Assembly (NCBI GenBank): GCA_964446745.1
Contig: CAYURR010000025.1
Location: 1 to 23,262, forward strand
Direction: 5' to 3'
Length of the DNA: 23,262 bases
Source: CAYURR01 sp964446745
GTDB taxonomy: Bacteria > Bacillota > Clostridia > Lachnospirales > WQUN01
In this document: in pieces, positions 1-7,096 of the stretch
Layout: each line of letters opens with the position of its first letter
Position numbering within the stretch: the first letter of the stretch is position 1
The notes under the pieces: generated by a model
Told to the model about the DNA's origin: nothing
Database searches by the model: none
What the model saw: only the letters and a program-made list of their open reading frames with translations
Position numbers and translations under genes: made by a program

Positions 1-1
1 G

Positions 2-811
2 GGGACACAGGTCAGCCTAAAGCAAGTGGGCTGGGGTTATAAGCAGATAGACGTGCTTTGCATCACGCATTTTCACGCAGACCATATTTCGGGTCTACCG
101 GGGCTGCTGCTTACGATCGGAAACGCAGAGCGCACAGAGCCGCTTACGATCATAGGCCCCAGGGGTGTAGCCGATATAGTGGGGCACCTGCGTGTAATAG
201 CGCCGGAGTTGCCGTATGAGATCCAGTTTATAGAGCTGCCGTTTTCAAGATCACATGATATAAGAGATATCGAGGTATCAGAATTTCTTATACATGCGTT
301 TCCGCTTGATCATAAGTTACCGTGCTTTGGATATCAGATAGAGATCAAACGCGCGGGTAAGTTTTTCATGGAAAAGGCAGAGGCGAACAATGTGCCGATG
401 AAGCTCTGGTCACGTTTGCAAAAGAATGAGGTTATCGAGTATGAGGGCATGACATACACGCCGGACATGGTGCTCGGTCCCGAGAGGAAACCGATCAAGG
501 TTTCATATTGCACGGACACGCGGCCTGTCGCGGGCTTAAGTGATTTTGTAAGAGACAGTGATCTGTTTATATGCGAGGGGATCTATGGGGAGGACGACAA
601 ACGCCAAAAGGCCGCCGAATACCGTCACATGATATATTCGGAGGCGGCCACGATTGCGCGTGACGCACAGGTTAAAAAGCTTTGGCTCACGCATTTCTCG
701 CCGAGCATGACGCATCCGCAGGAGCACTTGCATATAGCAAGGGATATATTTGCGGAGACGACGGTAGGGTTTGACAGGATAAAGATGAATATAGCGTTTG
801 AGGATGGATGA
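2..811 (+). CDS. rnz: Ribonuclease Z, 5'-truncated by window edge
   Basis: Metallo-beta-lactamase-fold endonuclease that trims the 3' end of tRNA precursors in the cytoplasm. The frame is open to base 2, so the start and the first strand (normally a DCGEGTQ-type motif, of which GTQ remains) lie outside the window. Visible are the zinc motif HFHADH, the LDHKLPCFGY segment, a DVLGP-like exosite segment (here DMVLGPERK), the YCTDTRP metal aspartate, an AEYRHM segment and the C-terminal LTHFS histidine, in the order expected for RNase Z. The body is close to full length (the family is about 300 aa). GTG at 26 is an internal valine, not a start. The stop at 809-811 is one base before the ECF sigma start, so the two genes are probably co-transcribed and translationally coupled. 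A related MBL hydrolase is possible but the motif set favours RNase Z. Confidence 0.88.
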   Translation, partial: GTQVSLKQVGWGYKQIDVLCITHFHADHISGLPGLLLTIGNAERTEPLTIIGPRGVADIVGHLRVIAPELPYEIQFIELPFSRSHDIRDIEVSEFLIHAFPLDHKLPCFGYQIEIKRAGKFFMEKAEANNVPMKLWSRLQKNEVIEYEGMTYTPDMVLGPERKPIKVSYCTDTRPVAGLSDFVRDSDLFICEGIYGEDDKRQKAAEYRHMIYSEAATIARDAQVKKLWLTHFSPSMTHPQEHLHIARDIFAETTVGFDRIKMNIAFEDG

Positions 812-812
812 T

Positions 813-1358
813 ATGACAGATTATGAACTGGCTCGTCTCTGTGCGGAGGGCAAAACCCAGTATTTCGAGGAGCTCGTTGAGCGATACAAGAACCTCGTGT
901 ACTCGGTTCTACTGCGCATGGTTAAGGATAGGGAGGAGGTCAATGACCTCGCCCAGGATGTGTTTATAAAGCTGTATAGAAATATAGACAAGTACGATCC
1001 GCAGTTTAGGTTCAGCACATGGGTCATACGCATATGCACAAACCATGTGATCGACTGCAGGCGAAAGAAGCATTTGGAATGCCTGCCGATAGAGGATTTT
1101 CATATGGAGCCCGATCAAAGCGATACGCCCGAGGAGATCGCGCTGGACGGAGAGAGAAAGGCAATAATAAAAGAGACACTCGACGATTTGCCGGAAATGT
1201 ACAGGTTGCCTGTGGTGCTGTATCACCAGAACGGCCTGTCATACCAAGAGATCTCCGAGCGCATCAACGAACCTATGTCCAAGGTCAAGAACAGGATATT
1301 CAGGGCACGTAAGATGCTAAAGGAAAAACTCATGAGTCGGCATGTATTCGAGTCATAA
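813..1358 (+). CDS. ECF-family RNA polymerase sigma factor (SigW-like)
   Basis: A 181-aa extracytoplasmic-function sigma factor that would direct RNA polymerase to a stress or envelope regulon. Region 2 covers about residues 16-87, including the core-binding LAQDVFIKLYRNI and the RFSTWVIRICTNHVID segment that recognises the -10. Region 4 covers about 118-172, with DLPEMYRLPVVLYHQNGLSY, a helix-turn-helix and a basic RIFRARKMLKEKL end. There is no region 1 or 3, as expected. ATG at 813 is chosen because GAGG at 800-803 lies nine bases upstream and the protein then begins MTDYELARL. In-frame TTG at 798 and ATG at 804 are less well placed. It follows rnz by one base and is followed by its likely anti-sigma factor. 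Its target promoters cannot be told from this window. Confidence 0.93.
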   Translation: MTDYELARLCAEGKTQYFEELVERYKNLVYSVLLRMVKDREEVNDLAQDVFIKLYRNIDKYDPQFRFSTWVIRICTNHVIDCRRKKHLECLPIEDFHMEPDQSDTPEEIALDGERKAIIKETLDDLPEMYRLPVVLYHQNGLSYQEISERINEPMSKVKNRIFRARKMLKEKLMSRHVFES

Positions 1359-1360
1359 TC

Positions 1361-1366
1361 GGGAGG
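1361..1366 (+). promoter_or_regulatory. Ribosome binding site fixing the anti-sigma start
   Basis: GGGAGG lies five bases before ATG 1372. It shows that the anti-sigma protein begins MNCKKAQDIL and not at the upstream in-frame ATG at 1342, which lies inside the sigma gene. Confidence 0.75.
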
Positions 1367-1371
1367 TAGTT

Positions 1372-1884
1372 ATGAATTGTAAAAAAGCACAAGATATATT
1401 GATGAAGTTTCAGGACGGTATGACCCGCGCGGAGGATGAAAAGCATCTCGCGAGGCATTTGGATGGCTGTGAGGATTGCAAATATATGTACAGCCTATTC
1501 CGTAGCATACCGGAAGTAGCATCATATGATGGGCTTGCTGCAGAGGTGGATTTGCCAGAGGGCTTTGCGGTACCGGCCGATTTCACGCTAAGTGTTATGA
1601 ACGCCGTCAGGGCCTTGCCACAGGGTAGCCCCGTGAGTGTCATGGCGATAAACTATGCGCTGTTAGGTCTTGCATGTGTAACGATCGCTTTATTATTTGC
1701 ACTCACGGACGGTGCATTGGTTGATTACGCTACTGGTTTTGCCGGTCAAATGCAGCATTTCTTTAGGGACTCCGGCAACTTCATGTCCGCATATAGGTAT
1801 TTGTTCCTCGCGTTCTTCTGCGTATTGGCGGTCACACAGCTCGCCGTTTATAGATATGACAAGGTAAACGCGGATGTTCGGTAA
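1372..1884 (+). CDS. Zinc-finger anti-sigma factor, two membrane helices
   Basis: A 170-aa membrane anti-sigma factor, the likely inhibitor of the ECF sigma encoded just upstream. The N-terminal cytoplasmic part has the ZAS signature H-x3-C-x2-C (H29, C33, C36 in HLDGCEDC) with an extra Cys at position 3. This domain normally clamps the sigma factor between its regions 2 and 4. Hydrophobic stretches at about 91-111 (NYALLGLACVTIALLFAL) and 142-160 (RYLFLAFFCVLAVTQLAVY) predict two membrane spans, leaving only a short loop of about 30 residues outside. There is therefore no large periplasm-like sensor domain to be cleaved by a site-1 protease. The sensing role may lie in the overlapping downstream membrane protein. 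The 3' end overlaps the next gene by 11 bp. The regulatory pairing is inferred from gene order and motif. Confidence 0.87.
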   Translation: MNCKKAQDILMKFQDGMTRAEDEKHLARHLDGCEDCKYMYSLFRSIPEVASYDGLAAEVDLPEGFAVPADFTLSVMNAVRALPQGSPVSVMAINYALLGLACVTIALLFALTDGALVDYATGFAGQMQHFFRDSGNFMSAYRYLFLAFFCVLAVTQLAVYRYDKVNADVR

Positions 1885-2452
1885 GAAATCAAGTAATGTA
1901 ACGATGTTCGCGGTTATTTTAATCGGGATTGCAATAGTGGTGGTATCAAAGACGGGTAATCTGGAGACTGTTACAAAGTTTTTGGGCAACACGCAAGTGC
2001 AGGCAACACCAAAGCCTGACACGCTTGCAGAAATAGACCTAGTAAACAGCTACCCGGATAACCCGTTAAAAGTAATGGGCATCAACAATACGATCATGCT
2101 GTATATCTACAGCGGCGGAGCGACCGATGAGGATATACAGCGGGCGATAACGTTGCAGCGTATGCTGTTTGCGGACGAGCTGTTGGCAATGAACGATCAG
2201 GATTCCCAGTTGATACTGACAAAAAATCAGTTGAACGATATGGAAAAACGCGGATCGAAGCTTTTGGAGATAGGATTAAAACCGCCTGAATTTGATGATG
2301 AGGATCCGGATATGTGTACGGTGCGCATATCGCAGTACATGGCTGGCAATGTCCAAAGCGATGTGGACTACACATTGGTTAAACGGGATGACAAATGGCG
2401 GATATTTAGATGGGATCAAGTGAACAGTGACGGAGAAGGGGACGGCGAATGA
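1874..2452 (+). CDS. Membrane-anchored protein of unknown function in the ECF operon
   Basis: I do not recognise this 192-aa protein. It has one N-terminal hydrophobic helix at about 10-25 (VTMFAVILIGIAIVVVSK) preceded by a short basic end, so most of the chain should lie outside the membrane. A Thr/Pro-containing linker leads to a soluble domain rich in acidic residues. The C-terminal part (VDYTLVKRDDKWRIFRWDQV) resembles the short beta-strand ending seen in many small extracytoplasmic domains, but I assign no family. The gene starts inside the end of the anti-sigma gene (11-bp overlap) and its stop overlaps the tsaD start as ATGA. This arrangement predicts strict co-expression. A role as a third, signal-sensing component of the sigma/anti-sigma switch is an inference from position and topology only. 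It could equally be an unrelated envelope protein. Confidence 0.7.
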   Translation: MFGKKSSNVTMFAVILIGIAIVVVSKTGNLETVTKFLGNTQVQATPKPDTLAEIDLVNSYPDNPLKVMGINNTIMLYIYSGGATDEDIQRAITLQRMLFADELLAMNDQDSQLILTKNQLNDMEKRGSKLLEIGLKPPEFDDEDPDMCTVRISQYMAGNVQSDVDYTLVKRDDKWRIFRWDQVNSDGEGDGE

Positions 2453-3501
2453 ATGCGGGTACGGACGATAGGTATATACTCGGCATAGAGACGTCCTGTG
2501 ACGAGACAGCCGCGTCTGTGGTATTGAACGGGCGCACGGTGCTGTCAAATGTCATAGCGTCACAGGTCGAGTATCACACGAAATACGGCGGTGTGGTGCC
2601 GGAGATCGCCTCACGCAAGCATATTGAAAACATAGGATATGTCGTGCAGGAGGCACTCGATACGGCGAAGCAAAAAACCGGTGTGGGGATAGATAGGATA
2701 GACGCGGTGGCCGTTACGAACGGGCCGGGTCTTATAGGTGCATTATTGGTGGGGCTTTCGTATGCCAAGGCGTTGAGCTATGGTATTGGGAAGCCCCTTA
2801 TTGGCGTTAATCACATATACGCACATATCTGCGCAAACTACCTCGGCCAAAGGGCCGTGCAGCCGCCGTTTATGTGCCTCGTGGTCTCGGGAGGACACAC
2901 GAGCCTGTTATATGTGCATGATTATCTGACGTTTGAGATATTGGGCGGTACATATGACGATGCGGCCGGTGAGGCCTATGACAAGATCGCCCGAGCTATA
3001 GGACTGCCGTATCCGGGTGGTCCGAATATCGACAGGCTCTCAAAGGAAGGGAACCCGCACGCGTATGTGTTTCCGCGCGCGTCGGTCGGTGAATATGATT
3101 TTTCATTCAGCGGGGTAAAGACCTCAGTGCTTGATACATTAAACAAACTGCGCATGAAGGATGAACCGATACCTGTTGTTGACATAGCCGCGTCGTTTCA
3201 ACATGCTGTTGTAGATGTGCTCACGGAAAAGGCAATACAGGCATGCAAAAACAAAGGTGTGACGACACTCGCACTCGCAGGCGGCGTGGCTGCTAATTCG
3301 GGACTGCGCTCGCAAATGGAAAGGCTATGCGACAAAAACGGCATAGACTTCCATGTTCCTGAGTTAGTGTTCTGCACGGATAATGCGGCGATGGTTGCGT
3401 CATGCGGATACTTTAAGCTCTGTGCGGGCGAAACGGATGGGTTAAACCTAAACGCCTATCCCACCATCCACCCCGATCACCTGTCCCGTTATATAGGATG
3501 A
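2449..3501 (+). CDS. tsaD: tRNA N6-adenosine threonylcarbamoyltransferase TsaD
   Basis: A 350-aa enzyme that transfers the threonylcarbamoyl group from TC-AMP to A37 of ANN-decoding tRNAs (t6A), working with TsaB and TsaE in bacteria. The ASKHA-fold motifs are complete: ILGIETSCDETAASV at the N-terminus, the metal histidines in NHIYAH, the VSGGHTSL loop, GEAYDKIAR, PGGPNID, FSFSGVKTS, LAGGVAANS and the late CTDNAAM. The start ATG overlaps the previous stop (ATGA at 2449-2452), and AAGGGGA at 2436-2442 gives a good ribosome site. The end LNLNAYPTIHPDHLSRYIG runs a little past the usual family end, and its last 54 bp are also the 3' end of a gene on the other strand. tsaB and tsaE are not in the window. 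Confidence 0.97.
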   Translation: MNAGTDDRYILGIETSCDETAASVVLNGRTVLSNVIASQVEYHTKYGGVVPEIASRKHIENIGYVVQEALDTAKQKTGVGIDRIDAVAVTNGPGLIGALLVGLSYAKALSYGIGKPLIGVNHIYAHICANYLGQRAVQPPFMCLVVSGGHTSLLYVHDYLTFEILGGTYDDAAGEAYDKIARAIGLPYPGGPNIDRLSKEGNPHAYVFPRASVGEYDFSFSGVKTSVLDTLNKLRMKDEPIPVVDIAASFQHAVVDVLTEKAIQACKNKGVTTLALAGGVAANSGLRSQMERLCDKNGIDFHVPELVFCTDNAAMVASCGYFKLCAGETDGLNLNAYPTIHPDHLSRYIG

Positions 3502-4197
3502 GGCATCCGACGCGAGGAAAAAAGCCACGTCTGCAATCTCGGATGTATTAGCGAAACGCATCAGCGGGATGTTTTGTGTGAATGCATAACGCTCGTCGGG
3601 GGTTAGGCGGCTGTTCATATCCGTGTTTACCGCTCCGCAGGCGATCGCGTTCACTCGTATGCCCGTAGGCCCCAGCTCCTGTGCCATGCTCTTTGTAAAC
3701 CCGTTTACACCGGCCTTGGTAGCCGCATAAACAGCCTCGCACGATGCACCCGCGTTGCCCCAGATGGATGAGATATTGATGATGCTGCCGCTGCGATTGC
3801 TTAGCATGTCGGGCAGAACCGCGTGTGTGCAATTCATCATAGACAGCAGATTGGTTCGTATACAATGCTCCCATTCGATCGGGTTGCTGTCCTGAAATAG
3901 GCCGAAATACTCGATACCCGCGTTGTTTATCAAGATGTCGATACCACTGTATATGCTCTTGATCTGATCGAGCATGGCGGTGACCTCGCTGTAGTCCGAC
4001 ACATCGGCCTGTATCGCGTGTGCACTGATCCCATCCGCACGCAGCGTAGCGACGGTCTCGTTGAGGCTGTTTATGCTGCGTATGCAGTTGAATACCACAT
4101 TATATTCGGCGTTCTCACGGGACGCGGCACAAAATCTAAGCGCACAGGCCAAACCGATACCGCGAGACGAACCCGTTACTAAAACTGTTTTTGGCAT
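3448..4197 (-). CDS. Short-chain dehydrogenase/reductase, FabG-like
   Basis: A 249-aa NAD(P)-dependent oxidoreductase of the classical SDR family. The cofactor motif TGSSRGIG is at 8-15, NNAG at 91-94, the structural Asn in RTNL at 116, and the catalytic set is Ser144 (NISS), Tyr157 and Lys161 (YAATK). The C-terminus ITGQVIGVDGG is the usual ending of FabG and related sugar or fatty-acid reductases. AAAGGA lies nine bases before the ATG. The residues match 3-oxoacyl-ACP reductase, but no fatty-acid genes are nearby, so the substrate is open and a polyol or steroid-type dehydrogenase is equally possible. The gene converges on tsaD with a 54-bp overlap of both coding ends. It is divergent from the esterase gene, across a leader carrying the ATCCGTG repeat array. 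Confidence 0.92.
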   Translation of the reverse strand: MPKTVLVTGSSRGIGLACALRFCAASRENAEYNVVFNCIRSINSLNETVATLRADGISAHAIQADVSDYSEVTAMLDQIKSIYSGIDILINNAGIEYFGLFQDSNPIEWEHCIRTNLLSMMNCTHAVLPDMLSNRSGSIINISSIWGNAGASCEAVYAATKAGVNGFTKSMAQELGPTGIRVNAIACGAVNTDMNSRLTPDERYAFTQNIPLMRFANTSEIADVAFFLASDASSYITGQVIGVDGGIGV

Positions 4198-4225
4198 AGG
4201 GGAGTTCCTTTCTGTGTATAGATTA

Positions 4226-4266
4226 AGATCCGTGCAAATCCGTTTAGATCCGTGTGAATCCGTGGT
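4226..4266 (+). repeat. Tandem ATCCGTG array, 10/20-bp period
   Basis: Four imperfect 10-bp units of the form RATCCGTGNN follow each other. Read as 20-bp units they are GATCCGTGCAAATCCGTTTA (4227-4246) and GATCCGTGTGAATCCGTGGT (4247-4266), followed by another GATC. The array lies between the divergent SDR and esterase genes, upstream of the esterase ribosome site. By hand alignment 32 of 41 positions match the sequence at 8133-8173, so it is a dispersed element and not a chance motif. Its function is unknown. Confidence 0.75.
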
Positions 4267-4292
4267 GATCAGTAAATATTAAGGAGGATAAC

Positions 4293-5126
4293 GTGTACTA
4301 TCAACGACTTAACCTTGAAGAATTGAACCCGAACCTGGATTTTGGCGGTGAAAAGACGCCGGTGGATGTCTATATGCTGTCCGTTTCCCAGGAAATAGAT
4401 GCGGATAAGCGCTTTCCGTGCGTAGTGCTCTGTCCGGGCGGCGGTTATGGCTTTACATCGGATCGCGAGGCTGAGCCTGTAGCGATGCGTTTTTTGGCAC
4501 AGGGCATCAATGTTGCCATCTTGCGTTACAAGGTCGCGCCGTACCGTTTCCCGACTCAGCTATTGCAGGTGCTCGGTACGGTATCTGCGATACGCGATCG
4601 CGCCGACGAGTGGGCGATCGATACGGATAAGATATTTGTGATGGGCTTTTCAGCCGGTGGGCATTTGGCCGGTAGTGCGGGCGTGTTCTGGAACAACGAT
4701 GAATACGCACATCGTATCGGTACAGGCGTACAAAACCTTAAGCCGAACGGTATGATACTTTGTTATCCGGTTTTGAGCGGTGTTGATGCTCCGCATATCG
4801 GTAGCTTTAACAACCTTCTAGGCGAAGACAGAACCCAAGCCGATCTCGAACGTATGTCGATCGAACGTCAAGTCAGCGTTGATACGCCACCTGCGTTTTT
4901 ATGGCATACATATGAGGATACAGCCGTGCCTGTCGAGAATTCATTAAACATGGCACTGGCTATGAAGAAGCAGGCTATTTCGTTTGAACTACATATATAT
5001 CCGGAGGGTGGGCATGGACTGTCGCTCTGCGATGATACAACTGCGCAGGCTGACAATGCCGATTTGATAAAGCAATACGCGGCGGGCTGGATTGATCACG
5101 CCATAAAATGGTTGCGTAGCATTTAA
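4293..5126 (+). CDS. Alpha/beta-hydrolase esterase, likely carbohydrate acetyl esterase
   Basis: A 277-aa cytoplasmic serine hydrolase of the alpha/beta-hydrolase fold, similar in layout to bacterial acetyl-xylan-esterase-like and feruloyl-esterase-like proteins. The oxyanion loop is CPGGGYGF (residues 47-54), the nucleophile elbow GFSAGGH (Ser120), the acid Asp209 (HTYEDTAVPVENS) and the base His241 (EGGHGLSLC). There is no signal peptide, so it would act on imported oligosaccharides or other small esters. The start is GTG at 4293, fixed by AAGGAGG at 4281-4287 five bases upstream; no ATG fits. Its neighbours include sulfatase and GH130 genes, which suggests removal of acetyl groups from glycan fragments, but that substrate is an inference. 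A peptidase or another esterase specificity cannot be excluded. Confidence 0.85.
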   Translation: MYYQRLNLEELNPNLDFGGEKTPVDVYMLSVSQEIDADKRFPCVVLCPGGGYGFTSDREAEPVAMRFLAQGINVAILRYKVAPYRFPTQLLQVLGTVSAIRDRADEWAIDTDKIFVMGFSAGGHLAGSAGVFWNNDEYAHRIGTGVQNLKPNGMILCYPVLSGVDAPHIGSFNNLLGEDRTQADLERMSIERQVSVDTPPAFLWHTYEDTAVPVENSLNMALAMKKQAISFELHIYPEGGHGLSLCDDTTAQADNADLIKQYAAGWIDHAIKWLRSI

Positions 5127-5150
5127 AAACAAGGTATAGCCTCAATAGCA

Positions 5151-5555
5151 TTGACAGATAATAGATCCATGTTGCTTAGATTTATTATATTTGGAAGTCT
5201 CGGATGCCTGATGGAGGTATTTTGGACGGGGATGCATTCCCTTATTAAAAAGGACTACACCCTTTCGGCCAATACCTCCATCTGGATGTTTTTTATATAT
5301 GGCTTGGCAGTTTTTCTGGAGCCCATATGCGATATGCTCATGAAATACCCGGTTTACCTGAGGGGAGGCGTGTACGTCGTCTGTATCTTTAGTATCGAAT
5401 ACCTGACCGGGAGCTTTTTAAAGAGCGCGAAGCTATGCCCATGGGACTATAGCCATTCGAAATACAATGTGGCGGGGATTATAAGGCTCGACTACGCGCC
5501 CGCATGGTTCGTGGCGGGTCTGCTGTTTGAGCGTATACATTTATTGCTGGTATAA
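5151..5555 (+). CDS. Small four-helix membrane protein, TMEM229 / PF06541-like
   Basis: A 134-aa integral membrane protein with four hydrophobic segments at about 7-27, 43-63, 67-90 and 116-134. The spacing and residues, especially LEPICD, YLRGGVYV, the CPWDYSHSKYNVAGIIRLDYAPAW stretch (within about 95-120) and a final FERIH, resemble the family annotated as putative ABC-transporter type IV (PF06541), which is related to vertebrate TMEM229. The biochemical role of that family is not established. The start is uncertain: TTG at 5151 gives the longest form, ATG at 5169 is the more usual codon, and neither has a clear ribosome site (AAGG at 5130 is too far). It lies 24 bp after the esterase and may share its transcript. 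Its stop is 10 bp from the convergent sulfatase stop. Confidence 0.65.
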   Translation: MTDNRSMLLRFIIFGSLGCLMEVFWTGMHSLIKKDYTLSANTSIWMFFIYGLAVFLEPICDMLMKYPVYLRGGVYVVCIFSIEYLTGSFLKSAKLCPWDYSHSKYNVAGIIRLDYAPAWFVAGLLFERIHLLLV

Positions 5556-5565
5556 CCGAATGCTA

Positions 5566-6999
5566 TCAAGCTTCAGCCTCGGTTTTCCAGTAGTTCCTGC
5601 CGTAACGATGGCTCAGCTCGTCCCATTCATCCCTAAACTCGGCCATGCCATCTGACAGCTCCGCAAATATCTCGATTATCCGTGCCCGTAGTGTATCGTC
5701 GCTGCGGGCCATTTTATCGTTAAAGATATCGTATAGCTCATCCGGGTCATACATCAGATCAAACAGTTGAATGTGCTCGATGTGATTACTGTAGCATATG
5801 AGCTTGTAGCGATCATTCTTTATACTGCGTATGAGATCGTTGTATGCGAAATATAATCGCTCGCGCGTGACGAAACTTTCGTCGTGAAACATACGAGCAA
5901 AGCTCTTGCCGTCGACCGATGGTGGTATATCGAGGCCAGTCAACTCGCAGAGGGTAGGGAACAGGTCAAACAGGTATACATATCGGCTGTCCTGTTTGTT
6001 TGCGGGGATACTCGGGCCAGCGATAATCAGTGGTACGCGTATGCTATGTTCGTAGTGGTTCTGCTTCCCCATCAGGCCGTGACTGCCTACGGCCAATCCG
6101 TTATCACCCGCGAGTATGATGATCGTGTCATCTAAAAGCCCCTTTGCCTCGAGTGCGTCGATGACCTTGCCGATCTCGTGGTCGAGGTGAGTAATCATTG
6201 CATAGTATTCGCTCAAATGTGTACGCAATTCATGATCAGTACGCGGATAGGAGGCCAGCAGCTCGTCCCTGATATCCGACACACCGAAGTCGAAGTCATG
6301 CTCGTTTTTAACATTTAGCGGTAGCTTGATATCCTCGGCCGGGTACATCTGCTTAAAGCGCTCGGGCATCGTACGTGGGTCGTGTGGTGCGAGGAACGCC
6401 GTGTACATAAAAAACGGTTCGCTGCGATCGTAGTTATTTATGAAATCGACAGCTGAAGCCGACAGCAGCTCCGATGAATGTACGCCAAAGGCGACATTGT
6501 CCGCGCGCATCTGTGTGACCTCGTTACTGCTGTAGAAATCTACCGTGAAGTTGATTACATTATCGTATTCACCGGTGGGGTCGTAGCGGTTGGTCGGTAC
6601 GTTCCAGTGATCCCACATCCCGCCAAAAAAGATGTTTTCGCCACTGTCGAAGCTGCGGTTGAACGCGGGCGGGCCATTGTGCCATTTGCCCATGCCGTGG
6701 GTGTAGTAACCGTTTTGCCTTAGGTGCTCACCGAGGGTAGTGTGATCGGGCGGGATGTCCTGACCCTCGCCCTGCAGATGAAACAGGCTGCGACCCGTAT
6801 GTAGCATCGCGCGGCTCGGCATGCAGATTGCGCCGGATGTGCCGCTCGGTATATGCGCATGGGTAAAAGCGGTTCCCATACGCACGAGCCTGTCCATGTT
6901 CGGTGTATGGATGTCAGGGTTGCCGAGTGCGTGTATCGTGTTATAGCGTTGATCATCCGTAAACAGCAGGACAATATTCGGTTTGTGTGTGTTTTTCAT
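5566..6999 (-). CDS. Cysteine-type (FGly) sulfatase, cytoplasmic
   Basis: A 477-aa type I sulfatase of the alkaline-phosphatase superfamily. The signature is CMPSRAMLHTGR with Cys59, which must be converted to formylglycine; in anaerobes this is done by a radical SAM maturase not seen here. Metal and active-site residues are visible: Asp15-Asp16 in FTDDQ, Arg63, Lys105 and His107 (GMGKWHNG), His206 (APHDPR), and Asp299-Asn300 (AGDNG). There is no signal peptide, so it should act inside the cell on imported sulfated sugars or on another small sulfate ester. AGGAGG lies five bases before the ATG. It is divergent from the GH130 gene across a 97-bp region containing a palindrome and a likely promoter, which suggests shared control. 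The exact substrate cannot be told. A phosphonate hydrolase is less likely because of the CxPSR motif. Confidence 0.94.
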   Translation of the reverse strand: MKNTHKPNIVLLFTDDQRYNTIHALGNPDIHTPNMDRLVRMGTAFTHAHIPSGTSGAICMPSRAMLHTGRSLFHLQGEGQDIPPDHTTLGEHLRQNGYYTHGMGKWHNGPPAFNRSFDSGENIFFGGMWDHWNVPTNRYDPTGEYDNVINFTVDFYSSNEVTQMRADNVAFGVHSSELLSASAVDFINNYDRSEPFFMYTAFLAPHDPRTMPERFKQMYPAEDIKLPLNVKNEHDFDFGVSDIRDELLASYPRTDHELRTHLSEYYAMITHLDHEIGKVIDALEAKGLLDDTIIILAGDNGLAVGSHGLMGKQNHYEHSIRVPLIIAGPSIPANKQDSRYVYLFDLFPTLCELTGLDIPPSVDGKSFARMFHDESFVTRERLYFAYNDLIRSIKNDRYKLICYSNHIEHIQLFDLMYDPDELYDIFNDKMARSDDTLRARIIEIFAELSDGMAEFRDEWDELSHRYGRNYWKTEAEA

Positions 7000-7029
7000 G
7001 TTCTCCTCCTGTGTTGTTGCTTATACCTC

Positions 7030-7046
7030 AAGTGTATGATACACTT
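7030..7046. promoter_or_regulatory. Perfect palindrome, candidate operator between sulfatase and GH130
   Basis: AAGTGTATGATACACTT is an exact inverted repeat with 8-bp arms and one central base. It lies midway between two divergent carbohydrate genes and overlaps the predicted sulfatase -10 box. This is what a dimeric repressor site (GntR- or LacI-like) would look like. No matching regulator gene is in the window. Confidence 0.55.
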
Positions 7047-7064
7047 TGCTCAGACAAATTCCAA
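7036..7064 (-). promoter_or_regulatory. Predicted sulfatase promoter
   Basis: Read on the minus strand, TTGGAA (7064-7059) and TATCAT (7041-7036) are separated by exactly 17 bp: a 4/6 match at -35 and a 5/6 match at -10 for a vegetative sigma. The predicted start of transcription is about 30 bases upstream of the sulfatase ATG. The -10 box lies inside the palindrome at 7030-7046, so binding there would block it. Confidence 0.4.
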
Positions 7065-7096
7065 GTCTTTTAACACTCAATTAAGGAGGAAGTAAA

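Noticed and set aside
4226..4266. The RATCCGTG array as a CRISPR or riboswitch
   Set aside because: Units are 10 bp, without spacers, and no conserved aptamer pairing is apparent; it fits a dispersed simple repeat better.
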